Source: a virus
Direction: 5' to 3' (one strand)
Virus record (IMG/VR): IMGVR_UViG_3300032294_000445
Span: 1 to 32,054 of that record
DNA: 32,054 bases
Shown here: piece by piece, positions 1-5,232 of the stretch
How the letters are laid out: each line of letters opens with the position of its first letter
How positions within the stretch are numbered: position 1 is the stretch's first letter
Position numbers and translations under genes: made by a program
Notes under the pieces: generated by a model
What the model saw: the letters and a program-made list of their open reading frames with translations, nothing else
Databases searched by the model: none
What the model was told of the DNA's origin: nothing

Positions 1-123
1 ATTTACCTATTTGTCATGGAGCTGGGCTGTAGATCAGCTTCTCCAGCAAGATCCTGCTGCTACTTGGACTTATGGTGAGCCAATCTACTTTGCTGAAACC
101 CTGATGGTATTTTGCTCGGTAAC
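1..123. repeat. Left copy of 123-bp terminal direct repeat
   Basis: These bases are identical to 31932-32054. The repeat lies wholly inside the annealing-protein reading frame, and joining the two ends restores that frame exactly. It therefore looks like the overlap of a circular or circularly permuted assembly rather than a functional terminal repeat with its own signals. The unique length is 31,931 bp. Confidence 0.95.
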
Positions 124-478
124 TGCTTTTGGCAAAACAATGACGGCTCAAATGCCAGTCATCAACAACCAAAACAAAGCCATTCAAAACCCTGATGCAA
201 TGGCTGTAAATACTGCAATGCAGCGTTGCCTGGTCAAGGCAATAGCCCTTCATGGACTGGCTTTATACATATATAGCGGAGAAGATTTGCCTGATGAAGA
301 TCCAGTTGATCTAAGCGCTGAATCTAAGTTATGGGAAGATTCAATCAAAAACTGTGCAACCATTGACGAATTGAAAGCTACTTATGCAAAAGCCTATAAC
401 ACCCTCTCAAAAGATAAATCAGCAGTTGCCACGATTTCAGCAGCAAAAGATGCCAAAAAAGCAGAGCTGGGAGCATAA
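2..478 (+). CDS. sak: Sak-type single-strand annealing protein (DUF1071), 3' part
   Basis: This is the C-terminal 158 residues of a 179-residue recombinase whose start lies at 31870 across the circular junction. Sak proteins coat single-stranded DNA ends and anneal complementary strands during phage recombination; they belong to the RAD52/ERF-like group. Family signatures are visible: LSWSWAVDQLL near the N-terminus, a beta-rich core, and the C-terminal stretch MQRCLVKAIALHGLALYIYS followed by GEDLP. The tail is Lys/Ala-rich. An exonuclease follows 140 bp downstream in the same operon, the usual SSAP-exonuclease pairing. A TTG at 11 is only an artefactual start created by the cut. Identification is strong from the conserved blocks. 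Confidence 0.93.
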   Translation, partial: FTYLSWSWAVDQLLQQDPAATWTYGEPIYFAETLMVFCSVTAFGKTMTAQMPVINNQNKAIQNPDAMAVNTAMQRCLVKAIALHGLALYIYSGEDLPDEDPVDLSAESKLWEDSIKNCATIDELKATYAKAYNTLSKDKSAVATISAAKDAKKAELGA

Positions 479-527
479 GGCCCTATTTGACGAAATCCTC
501 AAAAAAGAAAGGGAAGCTAGAAAATGA
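450..527 (+). CDS. Possible 25-aa peptide overlapping the end of sak
   Basis: A short ATG frame begins inside the last codons of the annealing gene and ends with ATGA overlapping the start of the next small gene at 524. The product begins MPKKQSWEHKALFDEI and is highly charged, with a Lys/Glu/Arg helix at its end. No ribosome binding site is visible. The stop-start overlap is the only support, so it may just be a coupling frame that carries ribosomes to 524. Confidence 0.25.
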   Translation: MPKKQSWEHKALFDEILKKEREARK

Positions 528-622
528 ATGAGTTGATATTTCTATTCTTTTTGTTTACTGGGGTTTTTGTTTGGTTATTTATATTTGCAGTTGTTATTTA
601 CATTTGGATGGATAAGAAATGA
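524..622 (+). CDS. Tiny single-pass membrane peptide (32 aa)
   Basis: The product begins MNELIFLFFLFTGVF and is almost entirely one hydrophobic segment (about residues 4-27), ending in a positive MDKK tail. It should be a single-span inner-membrane peptide. A purine-rich GGGAAG lies about 8 bases before the ATG, and its stop overlaps the exonuclease ATG as ATGA, so the two are probably translationally coupled. No family is recognised. Tiny hydrophobic early peptides in phages include host-takeover and superinfection-exclusion factors, but nothing here shows which. A second peptide of the same type lies at 31457 in this operon. Confidence 0.6.
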   Translation: MNELIFLFFLFTGVFVWLFIFAVVIYIWMDKK

Positions 623-1269
623 CTACCTTTACTACAGAAGATCGAATTGAAGCAGTCCAGCAGGGATCGGAAGCCTGGCATCAAATGAGGCTTGGAAAAG
701 TAACCGCTTCAAGGGTTGCTGATCTGTTGGCTAAGACAAAAACAGGCCCTTCAGCCAGCCGAGGAAACTACCTGATTGAGCTTGCCCTGCAACGAGTTAC
801 AAAGACCATAGAGGAATCATATACCAATGCTGCAATGGAATGGGGAACACAAACCGAGCCACAAGCTAGAGTTGCTTACGAGGTTAAAACAGGGAATTTT
901 GTGGATCAGGTTGCATTTATTGACCATCCTACTATTGCTGGGTTTGGCTGTTCTCCTGATGGAATTGTGGGTTCTGATGGGCTCATTGAGATCAAGTGTC
1001 CCAATTCCGCAACTCATTGGAGTTACATAAAAGCCAATGAGCCACCGAATAAATACTTTATTCAAATGCAAGCTCAAATGTCCGTTACAGGGGCTAAATG
1101 GTGTGATTTCGTATCTTTTGACCCTAGGATGCCTGAGAGAAGCCAGTTGCTTGTGGTACGAGTTTTGAGAGATCCTGAATACATTCTTTATATGGAAGCC
1201 GAGATCAGCTCATTTTTAAAAGAAGTAGAAAAGGAAGTTCAACTCATGGAGAAGCGTAATGAATCTTAA
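619..1269 (+). CDS. YqaJ/lambda-Exo family recombination exonuclease
   Basis: A 216-aa PD-(D/E)xK nuclease of the YqaJ family, which resects double-stranded DNA ends 5'-3' so the annealing protein can load. Visible motifs are GSEAWHQMRLGKVTAS (about 16-31), MEWGTQTEPQARVAYE (73-88) and the active-site block with D114 (CSPDG) and E124-x-K126 (IEIKCP), followed by the helix QMQAQM (149-154). Length is normal for phage members. It starts at ATG 619, overlapping the upstream peptide by 4 bases, and its last 11 bases overlap the next gene. Pairing with sak upstream and an SSB-tailed protein downstream supports a Red-like recombination module. Confidence 0.93.
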   Translation: MTTFTTEDRIEAVQQGSEAWHQMRLGKVTASRVADLLAKTKTGPSASRGNYLIELALQRVTKTIEESYTNAAMEWGTQTEPQARVAYEVKTGNFVDQVAFIDHPTIAGFGCSPDGIVGSDGLIEIKCPNSATHWSYIKANEPPNKYFIQMQAQMSVTGAKWCDFVSFDPRMPERSQLLVVRVLRDPEYILYMEAEISSFLKEVEKEVQLMEKRNES

Positions 1270-1444
1270 AGAAGTGGTAGTTACCTTTGATTGCCAGGTT
1301 GCAGGGTACAAAGCGGATCAAATAGATAAAAGCGATCTGTTTAAGTATTTGGAACACCAGTTAAAGGCTTATGTAGGCGCAAAAGATATTGGAATTATGG
1401 GCAACGCAAAACTAACTATTGAAAGTAAAGAAAATGGCAATTAA
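1259..1444 (+). CDS. Small hypothetical protein (61 aa) in recombination operon
   Basis: I do not recognise the product, which begins MNLKEVVVTFDCQVAGYKAD. It looks like a small alpha/beta protein: a strand at 4-10, a helix around 24-38 (SDLFKYLEHQLKAYVG), and a final strand with IGIMGNAKLTIES. It starts inside the exonuclease gene (11-base overlap) and ends inside the next gene (11-base overlap), so it is firmly embedded in the operon. A role beside the exonuclease or SSB-like protein is inferred from position only. Confidence 0.7.
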   Translation: MNLKEVVVTFDCQVAGYKADQIDKSDLFKYLEHQLKAYVGAKDIGIMGNAKLTIESKENGN

Positions 1445-1688
1445 ATATTATGTAAAAGCAGCAATTTCCGAGTTCAAAGCGGATGACGGCACTATGAAAA
1501 AGCGCTATCAATCTATTGGAATTGTCATGGAAACTAAGCATGGCCTTATGCTAAAGATTGAGTCCTTGCCTGTTTTTGCCATGAAAGAAGGATCTATTCT
1601 CGCTTACCTAAATGAGCCTGAAGATAAAGCAGCACCAGCAGCAAAAGCAACAAACCTTAGCAATCTTGAATCAGACATTCCATTTTAA
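1434..1688 (+). CDS. Putative small phage ssDNA-binding protein with SSB-like C-terminal tail
   Basis: An 84-aa product starting MAIKYYVKAAISEF. The body has alternating beta strands (IKYYVKAAI, YQSIGIVMET, GLMLKIESLPV, GSILAYLNEP), compatible with a small OB-like barrel. It is followed by an Ala/Pro/Lys linker (about 63-72) and the acidic-aromatic end ESDIPF. That end closely matches the DDDIPF tip bacterial SSB uses to recruit partners. I chose ATG 1434 because AAAG/AGAAA purines precede it; an in-frame TTG at 1419 has little support. The SSB role is inference from tail, fold pattern and position after sak and the exonuclease; the body alone does not identify a family. Confidence 0.65.
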   Translation: MAIKYYVKAAISEFKADDGTMKKRYQSIGIVMETKHGLMLKIESLPVFAMKEGSILAYLNEPEDKAAPAAKATNLSNLESDIPF

Positions 1689-1699
1689 GGAGAAATACC

Positions 1700-1831
1700 A
1701 TGTTTAAAAAAGCACTTGCAGCAATGGCAGCTTTCTTTGTAGTTGGTTTGGTAATGGCCCAACACGCTAACTGCTGGCAACAGTATGTCTGCGGAGGAGG
1801 CGGATGCCAATGGGTAACGATTTGCCGATAG
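1700..1831 (+). CDS. Small secreted four-cysteine peptide (43 aa)
   Basis: A strong Shine-Dalgarno (AAGGAG at 1687-1692) precedes ATG 1700. The product has a clear signal peptide: MFKK, a hydrophobic core to about residue 19, and a likely signal peptidase I cut after VMA (20). The predicted mature peptide has 23 residues with C25, C31, C36 and C42, including CGGGGC. It has no lipobox. Four cysteines in so short an exported peptide suggest two disulfides in the periplasm or a metal site. The next gene's Shine-Dalgarno overlaps its stop. Function is unknown; envelope modification or superinfection exclusion are possibilities only. Confidence 0.7.
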   Translation: MFKKALAAMAAFFVVGLVMAQHANCWQQYVCGGGGCQWVTICR

Positions 1832-1839
1832 GAGGTTTT

Positions 1840-2040
1840 ATGCACCATATATGGACTGCTGCTGGAACTGATATTACGCTGAGATGGAGGCTTGCTGGCT
1901 GGATTCCTCCATCAGAGCAGCAAGAATATCGAGATAAATGGGCCTACTGGCAGAATCTGCCTTTGCGTAAGTTAGATGACCAGGCTAAACAGCAATACGA
2001 GGCTGTATTGCGTAAGGCTAAAGTAGCGAGGATCAAATGA
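1840..2040 (+). CDS. Hypothetical protein (66 aa)
   Basis: The frame opens at 1804, but ATG 1840 is the better start because AGGAGG (1830-1835) sits just before it. The product begins MHHIWTAAGTDITLRWRLAG and is rich in Trp, Arg and Lys, with a long basic helix in its second half (residues about 28-66). No family is recognised. The stop overlaps the next ATG as ATGA. A basic helical early protein could bind nucleic acid, but that is a guess. Confidence 0.65.
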   Translation: MHHIWTAAGTDITLRWRLAGWIPPSEQQEYRDKWAYWQNLPLRKLDDQAKQQYEAVLRKAKVARIK

Positions 2041-2228
2041 TTTACGAAAAAATCCCTTTTGCAGGAGAAATAGCAGTTCCTGAAAATGAATGTGAAAGGC
2101 AGTTTTTTGAAACTTTTCCTGATGTTTTTAACCACGATCCATTAGTTTTAAAGATATGGACTTACGCTTGGATTAAAAGCCGTTTGTTTACCCTTAAAGA
2201 CATGGAACAGGAATTTAAAAAGTTTTAA
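2037..2228 (+). CDS. Hypothetical acidic protein (63 aa), last gene of the rightward operon
   Basis: Starts MIYEKIPFAGEIAVPENECE and ends EQEFKKF. It is aromatic-rich (FFETFPDVFNHDP, IWTYAWIKSRLF) and mixed in charge, probably a small helical fold. It is coupled by a 4-base overlap to the previous gene. Its stop overlaps the stop of the convergent leftward gene (2225-2228), so the two operons meet with no spacer. Function not recognised. Confidence 0.65.
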   Translation: MIYEKIPFAGEIAVPENECERQFFETFPDVFNHDPLVLKIWTYAWIKSRLFTLKDMEQEFKKF

Positions 2229-2413
2229 TACTTTCGCATTGATGGCAGAGGCGCATCTTTTTGGCTTGATCCTTTGGACTTGCTCTCAGGATGCGCCTTA
2301 CTCATTGGCTCTTTTTCATGCTTTTTCAGCTCTTGTTTGACTTCATAAACTGCATTACGCAAGTTAATGATTTGAGTTTCTTCACGCTTTTGCTGCTTTT
2401 TAGATTCTTGCAT
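2225..2413 (-). CDS. Small basic hypothetical protein (62 aa), last gene of the leftward operon
   Basis: A very hydrophilic Lys/Glu/Gln-rich product. The N-terminal half (MQESKKQQKREETQII to about residue 34) is probably one amphipathic or coiled-coil helix; the rest is Ser/Lys/Pro-rich and likely disordered. It follows the endolysin by 2 bases and ends tail-to-tail with the rightward operon. A 9-bp inverted repeat lies in its coding sequence. It has no signal or membrane segment, so it is not an obvious lysis factor. Confidence 0.55.
   Translation of the reverse strand: MQESKKQQKREETQIINLRNAVYEVKQELKKHEKEPMSKAHPESKSKGSSQKDAPLPSMRKY
2249..2298. repeat. Perfect 9-bp inverted repeat at the operon convergence
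   Basis: AGGCGCATC at 2249-2257 pairs perfectly with GATGCGCCT at 2290-2298 across a 32-base loop. It lies within the last leftward gene and just beyond the end of the rightward operon. There is no U-run directly after either arm, so it is not a classical intrinsic terminator, but it could pause or protect the 3' ends of both transcripts. Confidence 0.4.
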
Positions 2414-2415
2414 TT

Positions 2416-3012
2416 TTATGCTCCTAGTATGTCCATTGCTTTATGGGTACGATCAATCCGATCTTGTAAGCCATGAGTTCCACCATTGATCCGCTTGGTA
2501 ATAGTATTCCAATCCTCATTATCTGCCAAGGCATTTAAACCACGCTTATTCCAAAACCAGCCAGCAGATAGGGCAGCATACTCAGGCTCTATTAAAAGCT
2601 CAGGATTGGCTATTAAATCAACTCCTAGGGCATCTCCACAAGTCTTGTAGTTATTGCGCCCAGTTAGCTGAATAAGCCCTTTTCCTGAGAACTTCCAACC
2701 ATCCCCATCCTCAGTATTGCCTAGATCGGCTCTACCGCCATAGACCTTGTTTGCTATGCGCTCAGGCTTACGCTCAAATTCCATAGCTTGTTCAATGTTT
2801 GGAAAACGACTGGGCCATGTAGCCGTCAATCCTTTGGCGCTGTAATTGAGGTTTTCACGCAACACTTTAAACGAGGCAGACTCATGCCCACATTGACCAA
2901 TAAAAGCTGCTTGCCTTCTTGGAGTGTTTATTTCGTATTTTTCAAAGGTTTTTAATAAAGGCTCAAGCCACTTGCCGTCAATACCTAGGGCTAATAATTG
3001 AGATTCAATCAT
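2416..3012 (-). CDS. GH19-type endolysin (chitinase-like lysozyme)
   Basis: A 198-aa glycoside hydrolase family 19 protein, the class of phage endolysins that cut the peptidoglycan glycan backbone. Visible features are the first catalytic Glu in QCGHESASF (E44), the second in LRENLNYS (E53), and the family block GDGWKFSGKGLIQLTGRNNY (104-122). There is no signal peptide, so release should depend on the holin encoded just upstream. The start overlaps the holin stop by 4 bases. Length is typical of phage GH19 lysins. Identification is firm. Confidence 0.92.
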   Translation of the reverse strand: MIESQLLALGIDGKWLEPLLKTFEKYEINTPRRQAAFIGQCGHESASFKVLRENLNYSAKGLTATWPSRFPNIEQAMEFERKPERIANKVYGGRADLGNTEDGDGWKFSGKGLIQLTGRNNYKTCGDALGVDLIANPELLIEPEYAALSAGWFWNKRGLNALADNEDWNTITKRINGGTHGLQDRIDRTHKAMDILGA

Positions 3013-3515
3013 TTTTTCATCATTTCCTGTATTTCTTTGTTTTTGTCCTTACTGCCTTGGCTAGAACCAAAGTAAAACGATAAGACTTGCCCTGCAGAGC
3101 TGGTAATAAAGCCTAATGCAAAAATAACCATTTGCTGTTGATCTACTGGCACATCCTTAAACATCAAAATACCAATAAAACCAAAGGCTAAAGTTACTGT
3201 GCCCAGGGCTAGTAACGGCACAACTGCCTTATCCAGTTTAGTAGCGTGTTCACTAGTAGCAACTTCAGCATAAGCCTTTCGAGCTGAATCCCTGTCGGCT
3301 GCATCTAATTTAGCGTACTCAAGATCAAGTTCTTTGAGCTTCATAGTCATTTCAGGATTGCCTTGCAATGCAGCAGTAACTCCTTCTATGGTGTCATCGT
3401 CAATGCCTAGCTTAGAAGCAATCCAGCCCACAGCAGCTCCGCCAGCAGGGCCAGCAACAGCAGTAGCCAAGACAGGAGCAACACCTTTAAGAAGTCCAAT
3501 TAGTGTATCCATCAT
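3009..3515 (-). CDS. Holin, 3-TM family (Holin_3TMs-like)
   Basis: A 168-aa membrane protein with a Gly/Ala-rich N-terminal hydrophobic stretch (about 9-34), a charged middle helix (about 55-92), and two strong transmembrane segments (about 97-120 and 128-148). The end has the family motif YFGSSQGSKDKN, common in 3-TM holins found in phages and gene-transfer agents. It should form the inner-membrane lesion that lets the endolysin out. It overlaps the endolysin start and the upstream small membrane gene by 4 bases each. Two tandem ATGs (3515 and 3512) are both usable; dual starts are used for timing in some holins, but that is not shown here. Confidence 0.85.
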   Translation of the reverse strand: MMDTLIGLLKGVAPVLATAVAGPAGGAAVGWIASKLGIDDDTIEGVTAALQGNPEMTMKLKELDLEYAKLDAADRDSARKAYAEVATSEHATKLDKAVVPLLALGTVTLAFGFIGILMFKDVPVDQQQMVIFALGFITSSAGQVLSFYFGSSQGSKDKNKEIQEMMKK

Positions 3516-3772
3516 TTCTTGTTTCTTTCCTCTATCAATTTAACTCTTACATGAAGGTCTTGTATCTCTTTATGCAGTTCAGCTCTTAATGCGTGTCGTT
3601 TTTCTGCTGACAATGGACTATCAGTTGGCACACCTTCAGTAGTAATTAGAGCTGGCATTTTGCCTTCAATTTTAGTAAGGCGCTCTTGAAATGAAGATAC
3701 TTGACCAAGTAGCCAAGCTATACAGGCAACCAAAATTGGAATAACCGCTTTTAGTAAATCTTGCATATTCAT
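3512..3772 (-). CDS. Small N-terminally anchored membrane protein; i-spanin-like candidate
   Basis: An 86-aa product starting MNMQDLLKAV, with one transmembrane segment at about residues 6-23 and then a charged helix-rich tail with heptad-like spacing (about 24-38 and 57-83). This matches the topology of inner-membrane spanin subunits: N-terminal anchor and periplasmic coiled coil. I use ATG 3772, which overlaps the upstream stop as TGATG, not the TTG 3 bases earlier. It sits directly before the holin and endolysin. I found no lipobox partner, so the spanin role is only a suggestion; holin accessory is an alternative. Confidence 0.55.
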   Translation of the reverse strand: MNMQDLLKAVIPILVACIAWLLGQVSSFQERLTKIEGKMPALITTEGVPTDSPLSAEKRHALRAELHKEIQDLHVRVKLIEERNKK

Positions 3773-4227
3773 CAAAATGCTTTCAATATAAATTTAAGCC
3801 ACAAAGTTACAATCAATGCAGCAAGAAAACAATAAAATTGAACTTGCCTTATTGCTTTTAAATCATGCTGAAATTCTTCATTAGCTTTGCGTTCTATGTT
3901 TTCAATATCCAGCTTAATCTTTAATACCGCATCCCACTCTTTAGCGCCATATTTCTTAACAAATCCAATCTTTAAATTGGCTTCCTCATCGGATATTTGT
4001 TTTTTGCGCTTCCATTCATCTAAAGCCTTTATTAAGGCTCGCTCCTTCTTAAACTCAGCTTCTCGCCTAGCTCTTATGCGTTCTTGCGCTCTTTGCTGGG
4101 CTACATCTAATCCATCTTTTTGTATATTTTCAATTTGCTTAGAAACAGATTTGCCAGCTTCCCTGGCTGAATCTAAGCCACTACTTAACCCTTTTGCTCC
4201 TTCGGATAATCCAAGTAAATCTGACAC
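3772..4227 (-). CDS. Coiled-coil protein with C-terminal membrane anchor in the lysis region
   Basis: The GTG at 4227 is preceded by GGAG and follows the upstream stop by 1 base; an ATG at 4263 would run 35 bases into the upstream gene. From the GTG the product has 151 residues: a Gly/Ser-rich start (SDLLGLSEGAKGLSSG), a long charged coiled coil (about 25-125), and a C-terminal transmembrane segment (FYCFLAALIVTLWLKFIL). It resembles tail-anchored phage proteins of unknown role near lysis genes. Possible roles are virion-membrane anchoring or lysis timing. No enzymatic motif is visible. Confidence 0.6.
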   Translation of the reverse strand: MSDLLGLSEGAKGLSSGLDSAREAGKSVSKQIENIQKDGLDVAQQRAQERIRARREAEFKKERALIKALDEWKRKKQISDEEANLKIGFVKKYGAKEWDAVLKIKLDIENIERKANEEFQHDLKAIRQVQFYCFLAALIVTLWLKFILKAF

Positions 4228-4228
4228 A

Positions 4229-4459
4229 TTATTTATCTCCAAACCAATGAAGCGCCCAGCCAACTAAAGTGCTAAGTGCTGAAACAATCATCATTCCAAC
4301 CCAAAAACCACCCCTAGATTGATCTGCTAAACCAACCAATTTTTCAAGTTGTGCTTCCATTTTGTCTATTTTGCGTTCCATAGAATCAAACTTTTTTTCG
4401 TAATCTTCTACTTTTTGCCAAAGAACCCCATATTTAACAGGATCAATTTCAAATGCCAT
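4229..4459 (-). CDS. Small coiled-coil plus TM protein (76 aa), holin/XhlA-like architecture
   Basis: I choose the ATG at 4459 because AAGGA lies 6 bases before it; an ATG two codons upstream would touch the Shine-Dalgarno. The product starts MAFEIDPVKYGVLWQKVEDY, has a coiled coil from about 10-45 (MERKIDKMEAQLEKL) and one transmembrane segment at about 53-71. This layout, coiled coil then C-terminal membrane helix, is common in small phage lysis-cassette proteins such as hemolysin XhlA-like ones. It begins the run of four membrane proteins ahead of the endolysin. Confidence 0.6.
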   Translation of the reverse strand: MAFEIDPVKYGVLWQKVEDYEKKFDSMERKIDKMEAQLEKLVGLADQSRGGFWVGMMIVSALSTLVGWALHWFGDK

Positions 4460-4468
4460 AATCATTCC

Positions 4469-5230
4469 TTACGACTTTTGAATATATGCCAAAGCATAAT
4501 ATGGAGGAATATTTGCACCAGTTCCGCTTACACCAGCAGAAGCGTTTGAAACGCTAATACTTGTTCCTGATGATTGCGTTCCTGAGCTAATACTTCCAGC
4601 AGGGCCTGTACCCTCACCCAAAGTTGCGCCACCCAAATTTCCTTGATTGCCTACAAAAGCAACACTTGCTCCATTAACATCAAGCCTATATGCGTGTTGA
4701 TGCCCAGGATCTGTAACAGTTGCAGCATGAGTATGGCTTACAACAACAGCATCAGCAGTTCCGCCAGTAGCATTTACAGCATAAGAATTACCAGCGCCAA
4801 TAATGAAACGATCTCTTAAATCAGGAGTTCCGTTTGTTCCATCGCAAAGTAAATATCCGCTAGGAATAGATCCTGTTGATCCTGACCATAACAAAATTAC
4901 ACCTGATGGAACTACTGGGGATGAAGAAGGGGCATTTTGCAATATTGGGTAAATATTGTCTAAAGTTTGAATTAAAACTGCATCAGAATTTTGAAGAACA
5001 AACTTGTAAGAAAAGCCAGTTAATAACCAAATTTGTTGAGGAATTCTGCCTGAAGCATCTAAAACAATAGGATTAGGATTTGCTATGTTTCCGCTATTGG
5101 TTGTATAAGTTACTAGTGGAGTGGAAGATCCTGCTTGATATGTATAAATCAAGCCTCCAGCTAAAGGAACTCCATTGTCATCAAAGAATTGCTGACCTAT
5201 TCCAAATGGGGATAAAAGAACTGTTGCCAT
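4469..5230 (-). CDS. Short tail fibre with tail-collar domain
   Basis: A 253-aa virion protein. Residues 1-95 look like a beta-rich attachment domain (FGIGQQFFDDNGVPLAGG, LDASGRIPQ), similar in style to podoviral tailspike head-binding domains. Residues about 105-145 are a phage tail-collar domain (SGVILLWSGSTGSIPSGYLL, then CDGTNGTPDLRDRFIIGAG). The tip is Gly/Ser/Thr-rich and contains SHTHAA and GHQH, which recalls the metal-binding His pairs of T4 short tail fibre tips. It ends IPPYYALAYIQKS, the usual collar-fibre terminus. It probably binds a host surface receptor. It lies between the ejection proteins and the lysis genes. Confidence 0.8.
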   Translation of the reverse strand: MATVLLSPFGIGQQFFDDNGVPLAGGLIYTYQAGSSTPLVTYTTNSGNIANPNPIVLDASGRIPQQIWLLTGFSYKFVLQNSDAVLIQTLDNIYPILQNAPSSSPVVPSGVILLWSGSTGSIPSGYLLCDGTNGTPDLRDRFIIGAGNSYAVNATGGTADAVVVSHTHAATVTDPGHQHAYRLDVNGASVAFVGNQGNLGGATLGEGTGPAGSISSGTQSSGTSISVSNASAGVSGTGANIPPYYALAYIQKS

Positions 5231-5232
5231 GA

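Noticed and set aside
827-1077. Overlapping frames on both strands inside the exonuclease gene.
   Set aside because: The YqaJ frame has all catalytic motifs; these have none.
3887-4267. A 126-aa plus-strand frame opposite the lysis-region coiled-coil gene.
   Set aside because: Antisense shadow of a coupled minus-strand gene; no ribosome site, odd composition and opposite to the operon direction.
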